From the NCBI GenBank assembly GCA_021325235.1, contig JAJPHN010000006.1:248001-312000 (forward strand): 64,000 nt of DNA, read 5' to 3'. This DNA is from Terriglobia bacterium. GTDB taxonomy: Bacteria; Acidobacteriota; Terriglobia; Bryobacterales; Bryobacteraceae. Of the stretch, positions 1-8,921 are shown in pieces. The position numbers were made by a program, and so were the translations under genes. The notes under the pieces are model-generated. The model was not told the DNA's origin. It saw only the letters and a list, made by a program, of their open reading frames with translations, and did no database searches. Within the stretch, counting starts at the first letter, position 1. Each line of letters opens with the position of its first letter.

Positions 1-2176
1 AATAGAAGGGCGCGACTGGCCGGTCAAGGCCGTACGTTACGTACCGGGCATTACGGGCGATGCCGACGATTTCGTATTCGTGTTCGGAGCCGGGACCGTG
101 GATGCCGAAATGTCTGCCGATGGCGTTCTGGTGCGGAAAGAACTGGGCGGCAAAAGCCTGATTGACGACGGCGGCAAGCGGCGAAGAATCGGTATCGCGT
201 TCGGAAATCGAGCGGCCGCTGACGATCGGGTTGCCAATCGCTTCGAGGAAGCCGGGGGTGACGCGATCGACAGAGGCGAAACTATTGTCGTTGGGGCCGG
301 GAGCGGGGCGCCCTTCAGCGGCGATTGCGCTGCTCCAGTTATTGCCGTTCATGGGCGAGTAGTCACCGATCCCCACGGCTGCGACACCGGGAACGGAGGC
401 CAGCGATTCGCGAATGCGGCGATAGAGCCGCGTGAGTTGATCGGGCTGATATCCGGCGAGCTTAGCGTCGATGTTGACGACGGTGCGACGATCGGCATCG
501 AAACCGAGATCGAGATGCTCGAGATGGTGGAGTGCGGCAAACAACAGGCCCGAGGCCGAGAGCAGTACCAGCGATAACGCCGCCTGGAAGACGACCAGGG
601 ATTGACGAGGCAGGGTAGCTCGGTCTCCGATGGCGCGATTGGCGCCGCGCAGGGCTTCTATGGGATCGATGCGCGTGGCGAGCCAGGCGGGAACGATGCC
701 GAAACCGATGCCGGTGAGCATTGAGACGCCGAAGGCGAATAACAGCACGGGCAGTGAAGGCGAGGCATCGATCGGGATGGCGGCTAGACCGGGAATGCGC
801 GGAAAAACGAACTGGAGAATGAGATGCGTACTGAAGAACGCGACCACCAAACCGGCAATGCCGCCGGAGATTGCGAGGAGCAGGCTTTCGGTGAGTGTCT
901 GCCGGACGAGACGCGCGGGGCGTGCGCCTAACGCCATGCTGAGCGAGATCTGACGCCGGTGCTGGATGGCGCGCACGAGCAGAAGATTGGCGATGTTGGC
1001 GCAGGCGATCAGCAAAACGAGCGCGGTAACCAGCATCAGGATTTCCAGCCAGTGATTGTACTGGTCGCGCATGCTGGTGATGCCAGAGCCGCCGGGCATG
1101 AGAAAGAGGGTCTGATGATCGAACTCGGTGCGCTCGTTGGCCGTCATTTCGCTCCAGTGCGAGCGTAACCATTGCTTCAGCGCTACGCGCATGCTGGCTT
1201 CGACGGATTGCGAACGGATTCCGGGCTGGATGCGGCCGATCAGGTCGAGCCAGTGGGTGCTGATTTCGTTCAGAGAGTTGGCTGGCTCGAGGTAGGGCGC
1301 TTGATTGAGGGGGACAAAGAAGTCAGGCGATGCATCGCGTAATTTATCGCCGAAGAAGCCGGGCGGCGCGATGCCGACGATGGCGACTGGCTTGTTGTTG
1401 AGATCGAAGATGCTGCCGATGACGGAGGGATCGGAGCCGTAGCGCTCCTGCCAGAGGCGATAACTCATGACCGCGACGGGCGCGGAATGGGGCTGATCGT
1501 CTGAGGGCACCAGGAGGCGGCCGGCGTAAGCGTTAACGCCGAACATGCGGAAGTAATTGCCGGAGACAAATTCGCCCGGATAGGGGTGGGCGGGATCGGA
1601 GGTGCCGCTGCGGCGAGCGCCGAAACCGGAGCCGCCGGCCTGAAACGCGGCGAGTTCCGAGAATCCGTGCGTGTGGTCGCGCAGATATTTGTAGAGATCG
1701 TAGGAGACGATCGAAAATTCACCCGCTTGCGAGTAGCCGCCCCAGTAGCAGCAGCGCGATTCCTTGCCGAGTCGAAGAAGCTGATCGGGATTTGCGACGG
1801 CGAGCGACTTGAGTGCAACCGCGTAGACAAGAGTGAATATCGCGGTGGTGGCGCCGATGGCGAGGGCCAGAGTAAGGATGGCTGTGAACGTGAACGCAGG
1901 CGCGTTGCGGAGACGGCGCAGGGCGAGGCGGGTGTCGCTCAAGAGTGTTTCGAAAAAGGGAAGAGAGCGTTGGTCGCGCCAGGCTTCGCGGGTGGCTTCA
2001 ATCGCGCCGAATTTGAGAATCGCCTGACGGCGAGCTTCTTCAGGCGACATACCGCTGCGAATGTTTTCGGCGGTTTGATGACCCAGGTGATCTTCGATTT
2101 CGCGGCTGAGCCGGTCTTCCTCGCGGCTCCTGGATAGCGCAAAAGCTCGTCGAAGAAAGCGGCGTAGAGATTTCAT
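1..2176 (-). CDS. ADOP-family ABC transporter permease (partial, C-terminus off the left edge)
   Basis: About 725 codons are visible from the ATG at 2176 with no interruption, and the frame stays open at base 1. The protein begins with a permease-prefix region (MKSLRRFLRRAF, then a helix containing EEARRQAILKFG). A transmembrane segment (FTAILTLALAIGATTAIFTL), a MacB-like periplasmic region and FtsX-type membrane segments (LIACANIANLLLVRA) follow. This is the layout of acidobacterial duplicated orphan permeases, which resemble MacB/FtsX permeases without a linked ATPase; their substrates are unknown. It lies 6 bp after the stop of the preceding paralogue and is very similar to it, so the pair is a tandem duplication in one operon with padR. 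Family assignment is sure; the transported substrate cannot be told. Confidence 0.9.
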   Translation of the reverse strand, partial: MKSLRRFLRRAFALSRSREEDRLSREIEDHLGHQTAENIRSGMSPEEARRQAILKFGAIEATREAWRDQRSLPFFETLLSDTRLALRRLRNAPAFTFTAILTLALAIGATTAIFTLVYAVALKSLAVANPDQLLRLGKESRCCYWGGYSQAGEFSIVSYDLYKYLRDHTHGFSELAAFQAGGSGFGARRSGTSDPAHPYPGEFVSGNYFRMFGVNAYAGRLLVPSDDQPHSAPVAVMSYRLWQERYGSDPSVIGSIFDLNNKPVAIVGIAPPGFFGDKLRDASPDFFVPLNQAPYLEPANSLNEISTHWLDLIGRIQPGIRSQSVEASMRVALKQWLRSHWSEMTANERTEFDHQTLFLMPGGSGITSMRDQYNHWLEILMLVTALVLLIACANIANLLLVRAIQHRRQISLSMALGARPARLVRQTLTESLLLAISGGIAGLVVAFFSTHLILQFVFPRIPGLAAIPIDASPSLPVLLFAFGVSMLTGIGFGIVPAWLATRIDPIEALRGANRAIGDRATLPRQSLVVFQAALSLVLLSASGLLFAALHHLEHLDLGFDADRRTVVNIDAKLAGYQPDQLTRLYRRIRESLASVPGVAAVGIGDYSPMNGNNWSSAIAAEGRPAPGPNDNSFASVDRVTPGFLEAIGNPIVSGRSISERDTDSSPLAAVVNQAFAAQFFPHQNAIGRHFGIHGPGSEHEYEIVGIARNARYVTYGLDRPVAPFY

Positions 2177-2182
2177 GAGTAG

Positions 2183-4963
2183 TTATTCCGTGCGGAGGGC
2201 GTCGAGAGGCGAGATGGAGCTGGCGCGAAGGGCCGGAAGGAGCGCGGCGAGTGTGGCTGAGAGAGCGAGCGCGGCGATGCTGATGGCGATCACGGCCGGG
2301 TTGTAGGGATTAGCGCCGTAGAGCTGCGCGCCGAGGAATCGGCCGGCTGCGAGCGAGAGCGGAAGGCCGATCGCGAGGCCGATGCCGATGAGCGCGAGTG
2401 CGCCGCGGAGGACGAGTTGGAGGATTTGCTTGCGATCCGCGCCGAGGGCCATGCGCAAGCCGATTTCGCTGGTGCGCTGGGTGGCGTTATAGGCGGTGAC
2501 GCCGTAGAGGCCGATGGCGGCGAGCAGTAAAGAGAGCAGGCCGAAGAAGGATGTAAGGCGCGCGATGAGGCGCTGGTTGCGGAAGACGGCAGAGACCTGT
2601 TCCTCGAGGGTTTGGATGGCCGTTACGGGCAGGTTCGGGTCTATGGATGAGATAGCGTGGCGGATCTGCGATTTGGAAATGTGAGCCCCTGAGTGGGGCA
2701 GGAGGACGATATCGCCGAGATAATGCGAGCCGGGGCTGATTTCGGTGTTGCTGGATTTCGAAAACTCGTGCTGGGTGTCGGAGAGGAAGAAAAACGGACC
2801 GATGGGCCGGGCAATTTCGAACTGGAGATAGTGGGCGTCCCTGGCGACGCCGACGATCTGGTAAACGGGTGAGCTGGGATCTTCGTCGCGGCGGAAGTAC
2901 TTGCCGATCGGATCTTCATTCGGAAAGAAGCGGCGAGCGAGCGTCTGGTTGACGACCGCCACGAGCGGCGAGGCAGCGGTGTCCTGGCGCGTGATGCCGC
3001 GGCCGCGGAGGACGGGCATGCCGAGCACGTCGAAATAGCCTGCGCTGATGCGGGTCCAGTAGGCGCTGTGGTCGAAGTTCGCGCTGGGCTCGGAATGATC
3101 GAGCGTCCAGACACCCGAGCCCCAGGCGTTGTTGGCGAGGGGGGAGTAGGTGCAGAGAGCGATACCGGCGATGCCGGGCAGCGCGCCGAGCGAGTCGTGG
3201 ATGCGCTGGTACAACGGTGCAAGCTGATCGCCTTTATAGCCGGCGACGCGCGGATTGACATTGACGACGATGCGATGCGCCGGGTTGAAGCCGAGATCCT
3301 GATGCTCGAGACGGTGCAACGCAGCCGTGAGCAGGCCCGCGGTGGAGAGCAGAAGGAGCGAGAGCGCGGCCTGTACGATGACCAGGGCTTTGCGAGGAAG
3401 CGAGGCGGTGCGTGCGGTTGCGCGACCGACTCCGCGGAGAGCTTCGATGGGATCGATGCGGGTTGCCATCCAGGCGGGTGCGAGGCCAAACGCGATTCCG
3501 GTCAGAAGCGAGACGGCGCAGGCGAAGGCGAGTACGGGAAGCGAGGGCGACGGGCTCACCGCGACGGCGATCCCGCCGGTACTGCTCGGGAAGACGAAGC
3601 GAAGGATCAGAGAAGTGCCGGCATAGGCGAGAGCGAGTCCCGCGCTGCCGCCGAGAAGAGAAAGCAGGATGGTTTCGGTGAGCGTCTGGCGGATGAGGCG
3701 CGAAGGGCGGGCGCCGAGTGCCATGCTGAGCGAGATCTGGCGACGTTCGCCGAGGCTGCGGACGAGCATGAGGTTGGCGATGTTGGCGCAGGCGATCAGA
3801 AGCACGAGCGCGGTAACGGTCATCAGGATATTGAGCCAGTGTTCGTAATCCCGCCGCATGTAGGTAATGCCTGCGCCTCCGGCGCGAAGGTACAACGTTT
3901 GCCTGGGGAATTCAGCACGTTCGTAGGGCTGCATCTCACCCCAGTGGGAGCGGAGCCACTGCTTCAGTTCAACACGCATCTGGGCTTCAATGGCAAGAGG
4001 AGTCGCGCCGGGTCGCATGCGGCCGATGAGGTCGAGCCAGTGAAGGGCGTAGTTGTTGAGATCGTTGTCGGGCTCGATGTAGGGCTCGGTGTTGAGCGGG
4101 AGGAAGAAGTCGGGCGCCGGATTGCGGAGCGCATCCCCGTAGAAAGCAGGGGGAGCGATGCCGACGATGGTGAATGGCTTCTGGTTCAGATTGAAAACGG
4201 CGCCTATTACGGATGGATCGGAGCCGTAACGTTCCGCCCAGAGGCGATAACTGATGACCGCGACGGGGGCGGCGTGCGGCTGATCGTCGGCGGGCGTGAG
4301 TACCCGTCCGGCATAAGCGTTGACGCCGAACATGCGGAAGTAGTTGCCCGAGACGAATTCGCCGTTCTCGCTTTGAGCGGGCTCGCTGTGGCCCGCGCGA
4401 CGGACCGCGAGATCCGTCCCGCCCGCCTGGAAAGCGGCGAGCTCGGAAAAGCCTTTTGTGTTGTCACGGAAGTGCTGGTAGAGATCGTAGGAGACGAGCG
4501 AAAATTCGCCGTCGACTTGCGTGTAGCCTCCGAAGTAGCAACAGCTTGGCTCTTTGCCGAGGCGGAGGAGTTCTTCTGGTTTTGCCACCGCAAGCGATTT
4601 GATCAGAACGGCGTAGACCAGAGTGAAGATCGAGGTCGTGGCACCGATACCTAGAGCGAGCGTCAGGATCGTGGTGAAGGTGAAGGCGGGCGCATTTCGC
4701 AGACGATGCAGGGCGAGGCGGGTGTCGGCGAGGAGCGTTTCGAAAAAGGGCAGCGAGCGTTGGTCGCGCCAGGCTTCGCGAGTCGATTCGATCGAACCGA
4801 ATTTAAGAACGGCTTGGCGGCGCGCTTCTTGGGGTGAGAGGCCGTTACGGATATTTTCGGCGGTTTGTTCGGCGAGATGTGCTTCGATCTCGGTCGTTAT
4901 GCGCTGCTCATCGCTGCGCTGGAACGAGAGTACCCGGCTCAGAAAACGGCGCAATGTCCTCAT
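2183..4963 (-). CDS. ADOP-family ABC transporter permease
   Basis: A complete 926-residue inner-membrane protein. Residues about 1-85 form the permease-prefix domain, with the motif SPQEARRQAVLKFGS. The first transmembrane helix follows near 90-115, then a MacB-like periplasmic domain and FtsX domain 1 with its membrane segments near 385-490. A second periplasmic domain and a second FtsX domain with membrane segments near 800-910 complete it. The C-terminus, SISPLDALRTE, is typical of the family. No ATPase is encoded alongside, as usual for these orphan permeases. Its ATG overlaps the padR stop as ATGA (4960-4963), so the two are translationally coupled. It is a close paralogue of the next gene. 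A role in export or envelope stress is only inferred from MacB kinship. Confidence 0.93.
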   Translation of the reverse strand: MRTLRRFLSRVLSFQRSDEQRITTEIEAHLAEQTAENIRNGLSPQEARRQAVLKFGSIESTREAWRDQRSLPFFETLLADTRLALHRLRNAPAFTFTTILTLALGIGATTSIFTLVYAVLIKSLAVAKPEELLRLGKEPSCCYFGGYTQVDGEFSLVSYDLYQHFRDNTKGFSELAAFQAGGTDLAVRRAGHSEPAQSENGEFVSGNYFRMFGVNAYAGRVLTPADDQPHAAPVAVISYRLWAERYGSDPSVIGAVFNLNQKPFTIVGIAPPAFYGDALRNPAPDFFLPLNTEPYIEPDNDLNNYALHWLDLIGRMRPGATPLAIEAQMRVELKQWLRSHWGEMQPYERAEFPRQTLYLRAGGAGITYMRRDYEHWLNILMTVTALVLLIACANIANLMLVRSLGERRQISLSMALGARPSRLIRQTLTETILLSLLGGSAGLALAYAGTSLILRFVFPSSTGGIAVAVSPSPSLPVLAFACAVSLLTGIAFGLAPAWMATRIDPIEALRGVGRATARTASLPRKALVIVQAALSLLLLSTAGLLTAALHRLEHQDLGFNPAHRIVVNVNPRVAGYKGDQLAPLYQRIHDSLGALPGIAGIALCTYSPLANNAWGSGVWTLDHSEPSANFDHSAYWTRISAGYFDVLGMPVLRGRGITRQDTAASPLVAVVNQTLARRFFPNEDPIGKYFRRDEDPSSPVYQIVGVARDAHYLQFEIARPIGPFFFLSDTQHEFSKSSNTEISPGSHYLGDIVLLPHSGAHISKSQIRHAISSIDPNLPVTAIQTLEEQVSAVFRNQRLIARLTSFFGLLSLLLAAIGLYGVTAYNATQRTSEIGLRMALGADRKQILQLVLRGALALIGIGLAIGLPLSLAAGRFLGAQLYGANPYNPAVIAISIAALALSATLAALLPALRASSISPLDALRTE

Positions 4964-5307
4964 GAGAAGTCCCCGGCTTTAGCGGTGAGGAAGCGGTCGA
5001 TAATGGAGGCGGTCTGCTGCCAGCCCTGTGTTTCGGCGTGGAGTTGTTTGCGCCCGGCGCGGGTGAGGCTGTAGAAGCGCGCTTTGCGGTTGTTTTCCGA
5101 CGCGCCCCACTCGGAGGCGATCGAGCCCTCCTGTTCGAGTTTCAGCAGAAGCGGGTAGAGGGTGCCCTGGTTGACGCTGAGCAGGTCGCCGCTGATCTGC
5201 TCGATGCGTCGGGCGATGCCGTAGCCGTGAAGGGGGCCGAGGACATCGAGAGTCTTGAGGACCATGAGGGCGAGCGTGCCCTGCAGGACGTCGGTCTTGT
5301 CTTTCAT
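4960..5307 (-). CDS. PadR-family transcriptional regulator
   Basis: A 115-residue winged-helix repressor of the short PadR class. The conserved core is all present: LQGTLALMVLKTL at the start, then LHGYGIARRIE, then NQGTLYPLLLKLEQEGSI (recognition helix) and the wing with RKARFYSLTRAGRKQL. An AGGAG ribosome-binding site lies 4-5 bases before the ATG. It is the first gene of an operon with the two ADOP permeases, a pairing that is extremely common in Acidobacteriota. It probably represses its own operon, since a palindrome overlaps the predicted transcription start. The ligand is unknown. Confidence 0.95.
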   Translation of the reverse strand: MKDKTDVLQGTLALMVLKTLDVLGPLHGYGIARRIEQISGDLLSVNQGTLYPLLLKLEQEGSIASEWGASENNRKARFYSLTRAGRKQLHAETQGWQQTASIIDRFLTAKAGDFS

Positions 5308-5308
5308 G

Positions 5309-5333
5309 CTCCTATTTTGGTTACCAACAGGAG
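5309..5333. promoter_or_regulatory. Candidate PadR operator palindrome
   Basis: TTGGT-T-ACCAA (5317-5327) is an 11-base palindrome nested inside CTCCT (5309-5313) and AGGAG (5329-5333). It sits between the predicted -10 element and the padR start codon, covering the expected transcription start and the ribosome-binding site. That is where an autorepressor would bind. Binding by this PadR is inferred. Confidence 0.4.
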
Positions 5334-5360
5334 TATGGCACAGCTTTATTGGGAAAGCAA
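5332..5360 (-). promoter_or_regulatory. Predicted sigma70 promoter of padR-ADOP operon
   Basis: On the minus strand, TTGCTT (5360-5355) and CATACT (5337-5332) are separated by exactly 17 bases. This places transcription start near 5325, about 18 bases before the padR ATG. Both hexamers differ from consensus but the spacing is ideal. This is a sequence prediction only. Confidence 0.45.
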
Positions 5361-5410
5361 CAGGAGATTGTGTCTTGGCGGGATCGCGGGACGCGGACGC
5401 GAGGTGCGCC

Positions 5411-5826
5411 CTACGGCTTGTGGTTAGCAGTCGAAGAGGTGGTGGACCGAGAGGCTGATCGCCAGCGCTTCGCTTTCGAGCGTGTGTCTTCGGCGGTGTT
5501 GCTGGGGGAGATAATCTCGATCGCGACTAAGGGGGCGCCGGGAAAAAAGCCGACCGGAACGCCATCCGATCGCTTTGTTACGGCAGTATCGGTCGCTCGG
5601 ACGGTGGCGCGATCTTCCGTCGCGTTCAGAAGAAGACCAACGTTTCCCGCACCGGCGCAAAAGAGGTAACGGTCGAGGTTTGAGTAGATCAGGTGCGAGA
5701 TGTTGGAAACGAGGGCCCGTGGAGGAAGCCGTCGAGGGGCAGCCTGATTAACTGCCCCTCGCTGAGTTCGAAGCGATAGCCATCGTCTGTGTGCTCGGGG
5801 AGAGCAACAAAGTCCGAGAGCGTCAT
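5411..5826 (-). pseudogene. Uma2-family (DUF820) endonuclease remnant, frameshifted
   Basis: The ATG at 5826 overlaps the stop of the TonB-dependent receptor as TGATG. The first frame gives MTLSDFVALPEHTDDGYRFE and further Uma2-like sequence, then stops at 5691-5689. Near 5716 the similarity moves to another frame, which reads ALVSNISHLIYSNLDRYLF and later GFFPGAPLVAIEIISPSNTA, matching the Uma2 core. The frame ends at 5413-5411. The family is usually close to 190 residues, and only about 138 are recoverable across both frames, so the C-terminus is also lost. A restriction-endonuclease-like fold is known for the family. No active product is expected unless the frameshift is a sequencing error. 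Confidence 0.75.
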
Positions 5827-8800
5827 CAGAACGTAAAGCGGAGTTGCATGTCTAGGCGGCGCTGGTTGCTGGCGGTGGATTCGGCGCCGAAGCCGCCGGT
5901 GATGCCCGTGGATTCGAGGAAGTAGGGCGAAGTGAGTGCGCCGTTGGGGGTATTCAGATTCTCGTGGTTAAGAATGTTGCGGGCGTTGACGCCGAGCGTG
6001 AGGTTGTAGCGGTGCTCGGTAGATTCGCCGGGTCCGCCGAAAAATCCGCCGCCGCCATGGCGTCCCCCGCCGCCACCGCCGGCGCGAGCGCCGCCTGACG
6101 GTCCGGAGAATTTCGTCGTTCCGAAGCCCCAGGTTTTGCTGACGCGCAGGTTCAGGCCGATGAAGCCGGGGCCAGTGGCGGCGTTGCGCTCGATCATGTT
6201 GGTGCTGCCGGGTGCGGCGACCACCGGGATGGGGTTGAGGAAGCCGAACGGCGTGTCGTAGCGGGTGGTGTAATCGACCACTTCGGGGCGGGCGGTGGGT
6301 GTGCCGGTGCCCTGATCGAAGAGGTCGGTGCCGCTGGTGATGTTGTAAGGAATGCCGGTGCGCGCGACCAGGAACGGAGAGAAGCGCAGGCCCCACTTGG
6401 CGAGCAGAGAACCGCCGAAGAAGAGCGTGTGCGTGGGAGAGAGCGAAGTGCGGCCCCAGTCGGCGGCGAAGTTGTAGGGATTCGCCGGCAGGCTGGCGAT
6501 GCCATCGGTATCGGCGTGGGCATTGGAATAGCTGTAGCGGCTGAAGATGGTGAGCCATTTGCCGACCTGGCTGTTAATGCCCACGAGCACCTGCGTTTGT
6601 TTGAAGATGCCGTCGGATTCGAAGTTGTAGATATCGCCGACATTGCCGTAAGGGCGAATGATGGGGCCGGTGTAGCCGGGCGCGCCGGGCGGCAGATCGC
6701 CGGGAATCGGGACGGGCGCGTTGATATCGACTGTGCGCAGTTCGTGGGTACCGCGCGAGTTGACGAAGTTGAGGTTCAGCGTGGTGTGGCTGAAAAGCTG
6801 GCGTTCGAGTGAAACGGCGGTCTGCATGAGGCGCGGGGCCTTCAGATTGGAATCGATCTGGTAACGCTGCTTGCTCTGCTGCGCCTGAAGCATGTCGAGC
6901 GGAATGGGCGTATCGAAGGCGGCGTCGTAGAAAGTCGGATTGGTGAGCAGGTAGGACGTCTGCGCGCCGGCTTCCTGGTTATAGCGGTAGGCGGTGAGGA
7001 CGTTGGAGATGGCGAAGCGGTCGTAGAAGTAGCCCCAGCCGCCGCGGATCACGGTCTTGGCGCGGCCGCCGTGGGCTTTGGCATCGGGCGACCAGGCGAA
7101 ACCGATGCGCGGAGCCCAGTCGTTCTTATCGTTGATGTTGTTCTGCGCTTCCCAGCGGAGGCCGAGGCTGATGGTCAGGTTCTGCCGGACTTTCCAATCG
7201 TCCTGAATGAATGGGCCGAAATCGAGCTGATAGAAGCTGAGGTACGGATTGCCGGCGTTTACGGTGTAGCGCGAAGGACCGTAGCCGAACTGTGACGTGA
7301 TGAGCTGGCTGGAGAGACCGGCCTGGAGCAGTTGTTCGGTGATGAGGTACTGCTCGATGGAGGTGAGCTGGACGGTTTTCCCGGGAACGATGGTCAGATT
7401 CGGCGACAACAGCGGGAAGGTGCCCCCCAGGAAGTAATAGGTGCCGTTGAATCCTTTGGGGCTCTGGTCCGCGAGATCGTCGGCGCGGATGCGGAGGCCG
7501 AATTTGGTGGTGTGGTTACGCCAGGTGACGGACGTATAATTCTGCAGCTCGTAACTGTTTTGCGTGTCGTAGCTGTTGGCAAAACCAGGGGCGCTGTAAC
7601 CGGAGCCGCCGGCAGTAAAGGATTGACTTACGGCGAGCTGGGGCGCGAGACTCTGGCTGGCTTCGGATTCATTTTCATGCTCGAACTGGAAGCGGGTTTC
7701 GTTGATGGCCTTGGCGCTGAGCACCATGGTGTCGACTGCCTGGAAGCTGTGCTCGACGTCGGAGGAGGTGTAGCCGCTGCTCGGGTAATTGAGGTTGCCG
7801 ACCGTGAGCGCGGGCAGGTCGAAGGCGCCGATGCCGGTGACGATGTGCTCGTTATCGAGCCACCCGTAGCGGAAGCTGAGCGTGTTCTTGTCGTTGAGCT
7901 GATAGTCGACGCGTGGGCTGACCGTTGTGCGACGCTGTGGCGTCGAGTAGAAGCTCTGATACGAGTAGTGGTTCAGAAAATCCGAGGTGGGGATGGTAGC
8001 GGTGATGATGCCGTTGTCGTCGATATTGCGGCGCTCGACATCGAGAAAGAAGCTGGCCTTCTTCGAAATCGGCCCGCTCACGTTGCCACCGAAGAGCTGG
8101 GTGCGGAAGGGTGGATTGACGGTCAGAAAGGGATTGCGCGAATTCCAGACGTCGTCGCTGATGGAATAGTAGCCCTGACCGTGAAATTTATCGGAGCCGG
8201 GTTTGGTGAAGATCTGAATGCGGCCATAGCCGAGCTTGTCGTATTCGGCCGAGAACGGGTTGGAGTTGATACGGATCTCGCGGATGGACTCTTTGGGAGG
8301 CATGCGGCCGCCGGTGAAGCCATCGATGTAGATTTGATTGCCTCCGGGTCCGGCAGAAGGTCCGGCGAGCGCTTCGAGGTCGGCCTGCAGATCGTCGGGA
8401 TCATCGGGAAGCGCGTCGAGGTCTTCGGGCTTGAGCACGAGCGCGGTGGCGTTATTGGAGGGCTCGGTACTGACGGTGTTGGTGCTGGTGTCGGTGACAT
8501 TGACTTCCTGCTTTTCGGTTTGCAGAGTCATGGTGATGTTCGCGCTTTGCGACTGGCCGGGCGCGGCATCGACCAGGAGCGGCTTCTGCTGCTCGAGACC
8601 GGTGTAGGTGACGGAGACGCTATAGGTGCCCGCTGCGACGTGGAAGACGTAGCTGCCATCGGTGCCGGTCGTGGTGATTTTGGTTGCGCCATCGGAGCTG
8701 GTGAGCGTGACGCGAGCGCCGGGAATGATGCCGCCGGTCGAGTCTTTGACCGTACCGCGGACGGTGGCGTTACCCGCGGGGATGCTGCGGGAAGCGGCCG

Positions 8801-8909
8801 CGGCGGGCGGAGGCGTCTGCTGAGCAGGTGCTGCTGCCGGGGCGAGCAGAGCGGCAATCGAAAAAAGAAAAGCGACAGTGGCGCGTCGGAACATACGATG
8901 CATGAACAA
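5826..8909 (-). CDS. Oar-like TonB-dependent receptor with carboxypeptidase-regulatory domain
   Basis: 1027 residues. A signal peptide (about 1-29, ending at APAAAPAQQ) is followed by a carboxypeptidase-regulatory-like beta-sandwich at about 45-130, containing VRGTVKDSTGGIIPGARVTL. A plug domain spans about 135-260 and a large outer-membrane beta-barrel runs to the C-terminus. The protein ends in LDMQLRFTF; a terminal aromatic residue is typical of barrel proteins inserted by the Bam machinery. A glycine-rich loop (GGGGGGRHGGGGFFGG) lies near residues 945-965. Such receptors are hugely expanded in Acidobacteriota and are thought to import polymers or chelates with TonB energy. It follows the DUF5666 gene by 12 bp, so they probably share an operon. 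The substrate is unknown. Confidence 0.92.
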   Translation of the reverse strand: MFMHRMFRRATVAFLFSIAALLAPAAAPAQQTPPPAAAASRSIPAGNATVRGTVKDSTGGIIPGARVTLTSSDGATKITTTGTDGSYVFHVAAGTYSVSVTYTGLEQQKPLLVDAAPGQSQSANITMTLQTEKQEVNVTDTSTNTVSTEPSNNATALVLKPEDLDALPDDPDDLQADLEALAGPSAGPGGNQIYIDGFTGGRMPPKESIREIRINSNPFSAEYDKLGYGRIQIFTKPGSDKFHGQGYYSISDDVWNSRNPFLTVNPPFRTQLFGGNVSGPISKKASFFLDVERRNIDDNGIITATIPTSDFLNHYSYQSFYSTPQRRTTVSPRVDYQLNDKNTLSFRYGWLDNEHIVTGIGAFDLPALTVGNLNYPSSGYTSSDVEHSFQAVDTMVLSAKAINETRFQFEHENESEASQSLAPQLAVSQSFTAGGSGYSAPGFANSYDTQNSYELQNYTSVTWRNHTTKFGLRIRADDLADQSPKGFNGTYYFLGGTFPLLSPNLTIVPGKTVQLTSIEQYLITEQLLQAGLSSQLITSQFGYGPSRYTVNAGNPYLSFYQLDFGPFIQDDWKVRQNLTISLGLRWEAQNNINDKNDWAPRIGFAWSPDAKAHGGRAKTVIRGGWGYFYDRFAISNVLTAYRYNQEAGAQTSYLLTNPTFYDAAFDTPIPLDMLQAQQSKQRYQIDSNLKAPRLMQTAVSLERQLFSHTTLNLNFVNSRGTHELRTVDINAPVPIPGDLPPGAPGYTGPIIRPYGNVGDIYNFESDGIFKQTQVLVGINSQVGKWLTIFSRYSYSNAHADTDGIASLPANPYNFAADWGRTSLSPTHTLFFGGSLLAKWGLRFSPFLVARTGIPYNITSGTDLFDQGTGTPTARPEVVDYTTRYDTPFGFLNPIPVVAAPGSTNMIERNAATGPGFIGLNLRVSKTWGFGTTKFSGPSGGARAGGGGGGRHGGGGFFGGPGESTEHRYNLTLGVNARNILNHENLNTPNGALTSPYFLESTGITGGFGAESTASNQRRLDMQLRFTF

Positions 8910-8921
8910 GTGAGAAATCCT

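Noticed and set aside
3068-4654. 528-codon plus-strand open frame opposite the ADOP permease
   Set aside because: It lies antisense to a clear coding gene, has a low-complexity Glu/Gly/Arg-rich sequence and follows from codon bias of GC-rich DNA.
5689-5691. In-frame TGA in the Uma2 remnant as a selenocysteine codon
   Set aside because: The family similarity resumes in a different frame, so this is a frameshift; Uma2 has no redox Cys at this position.
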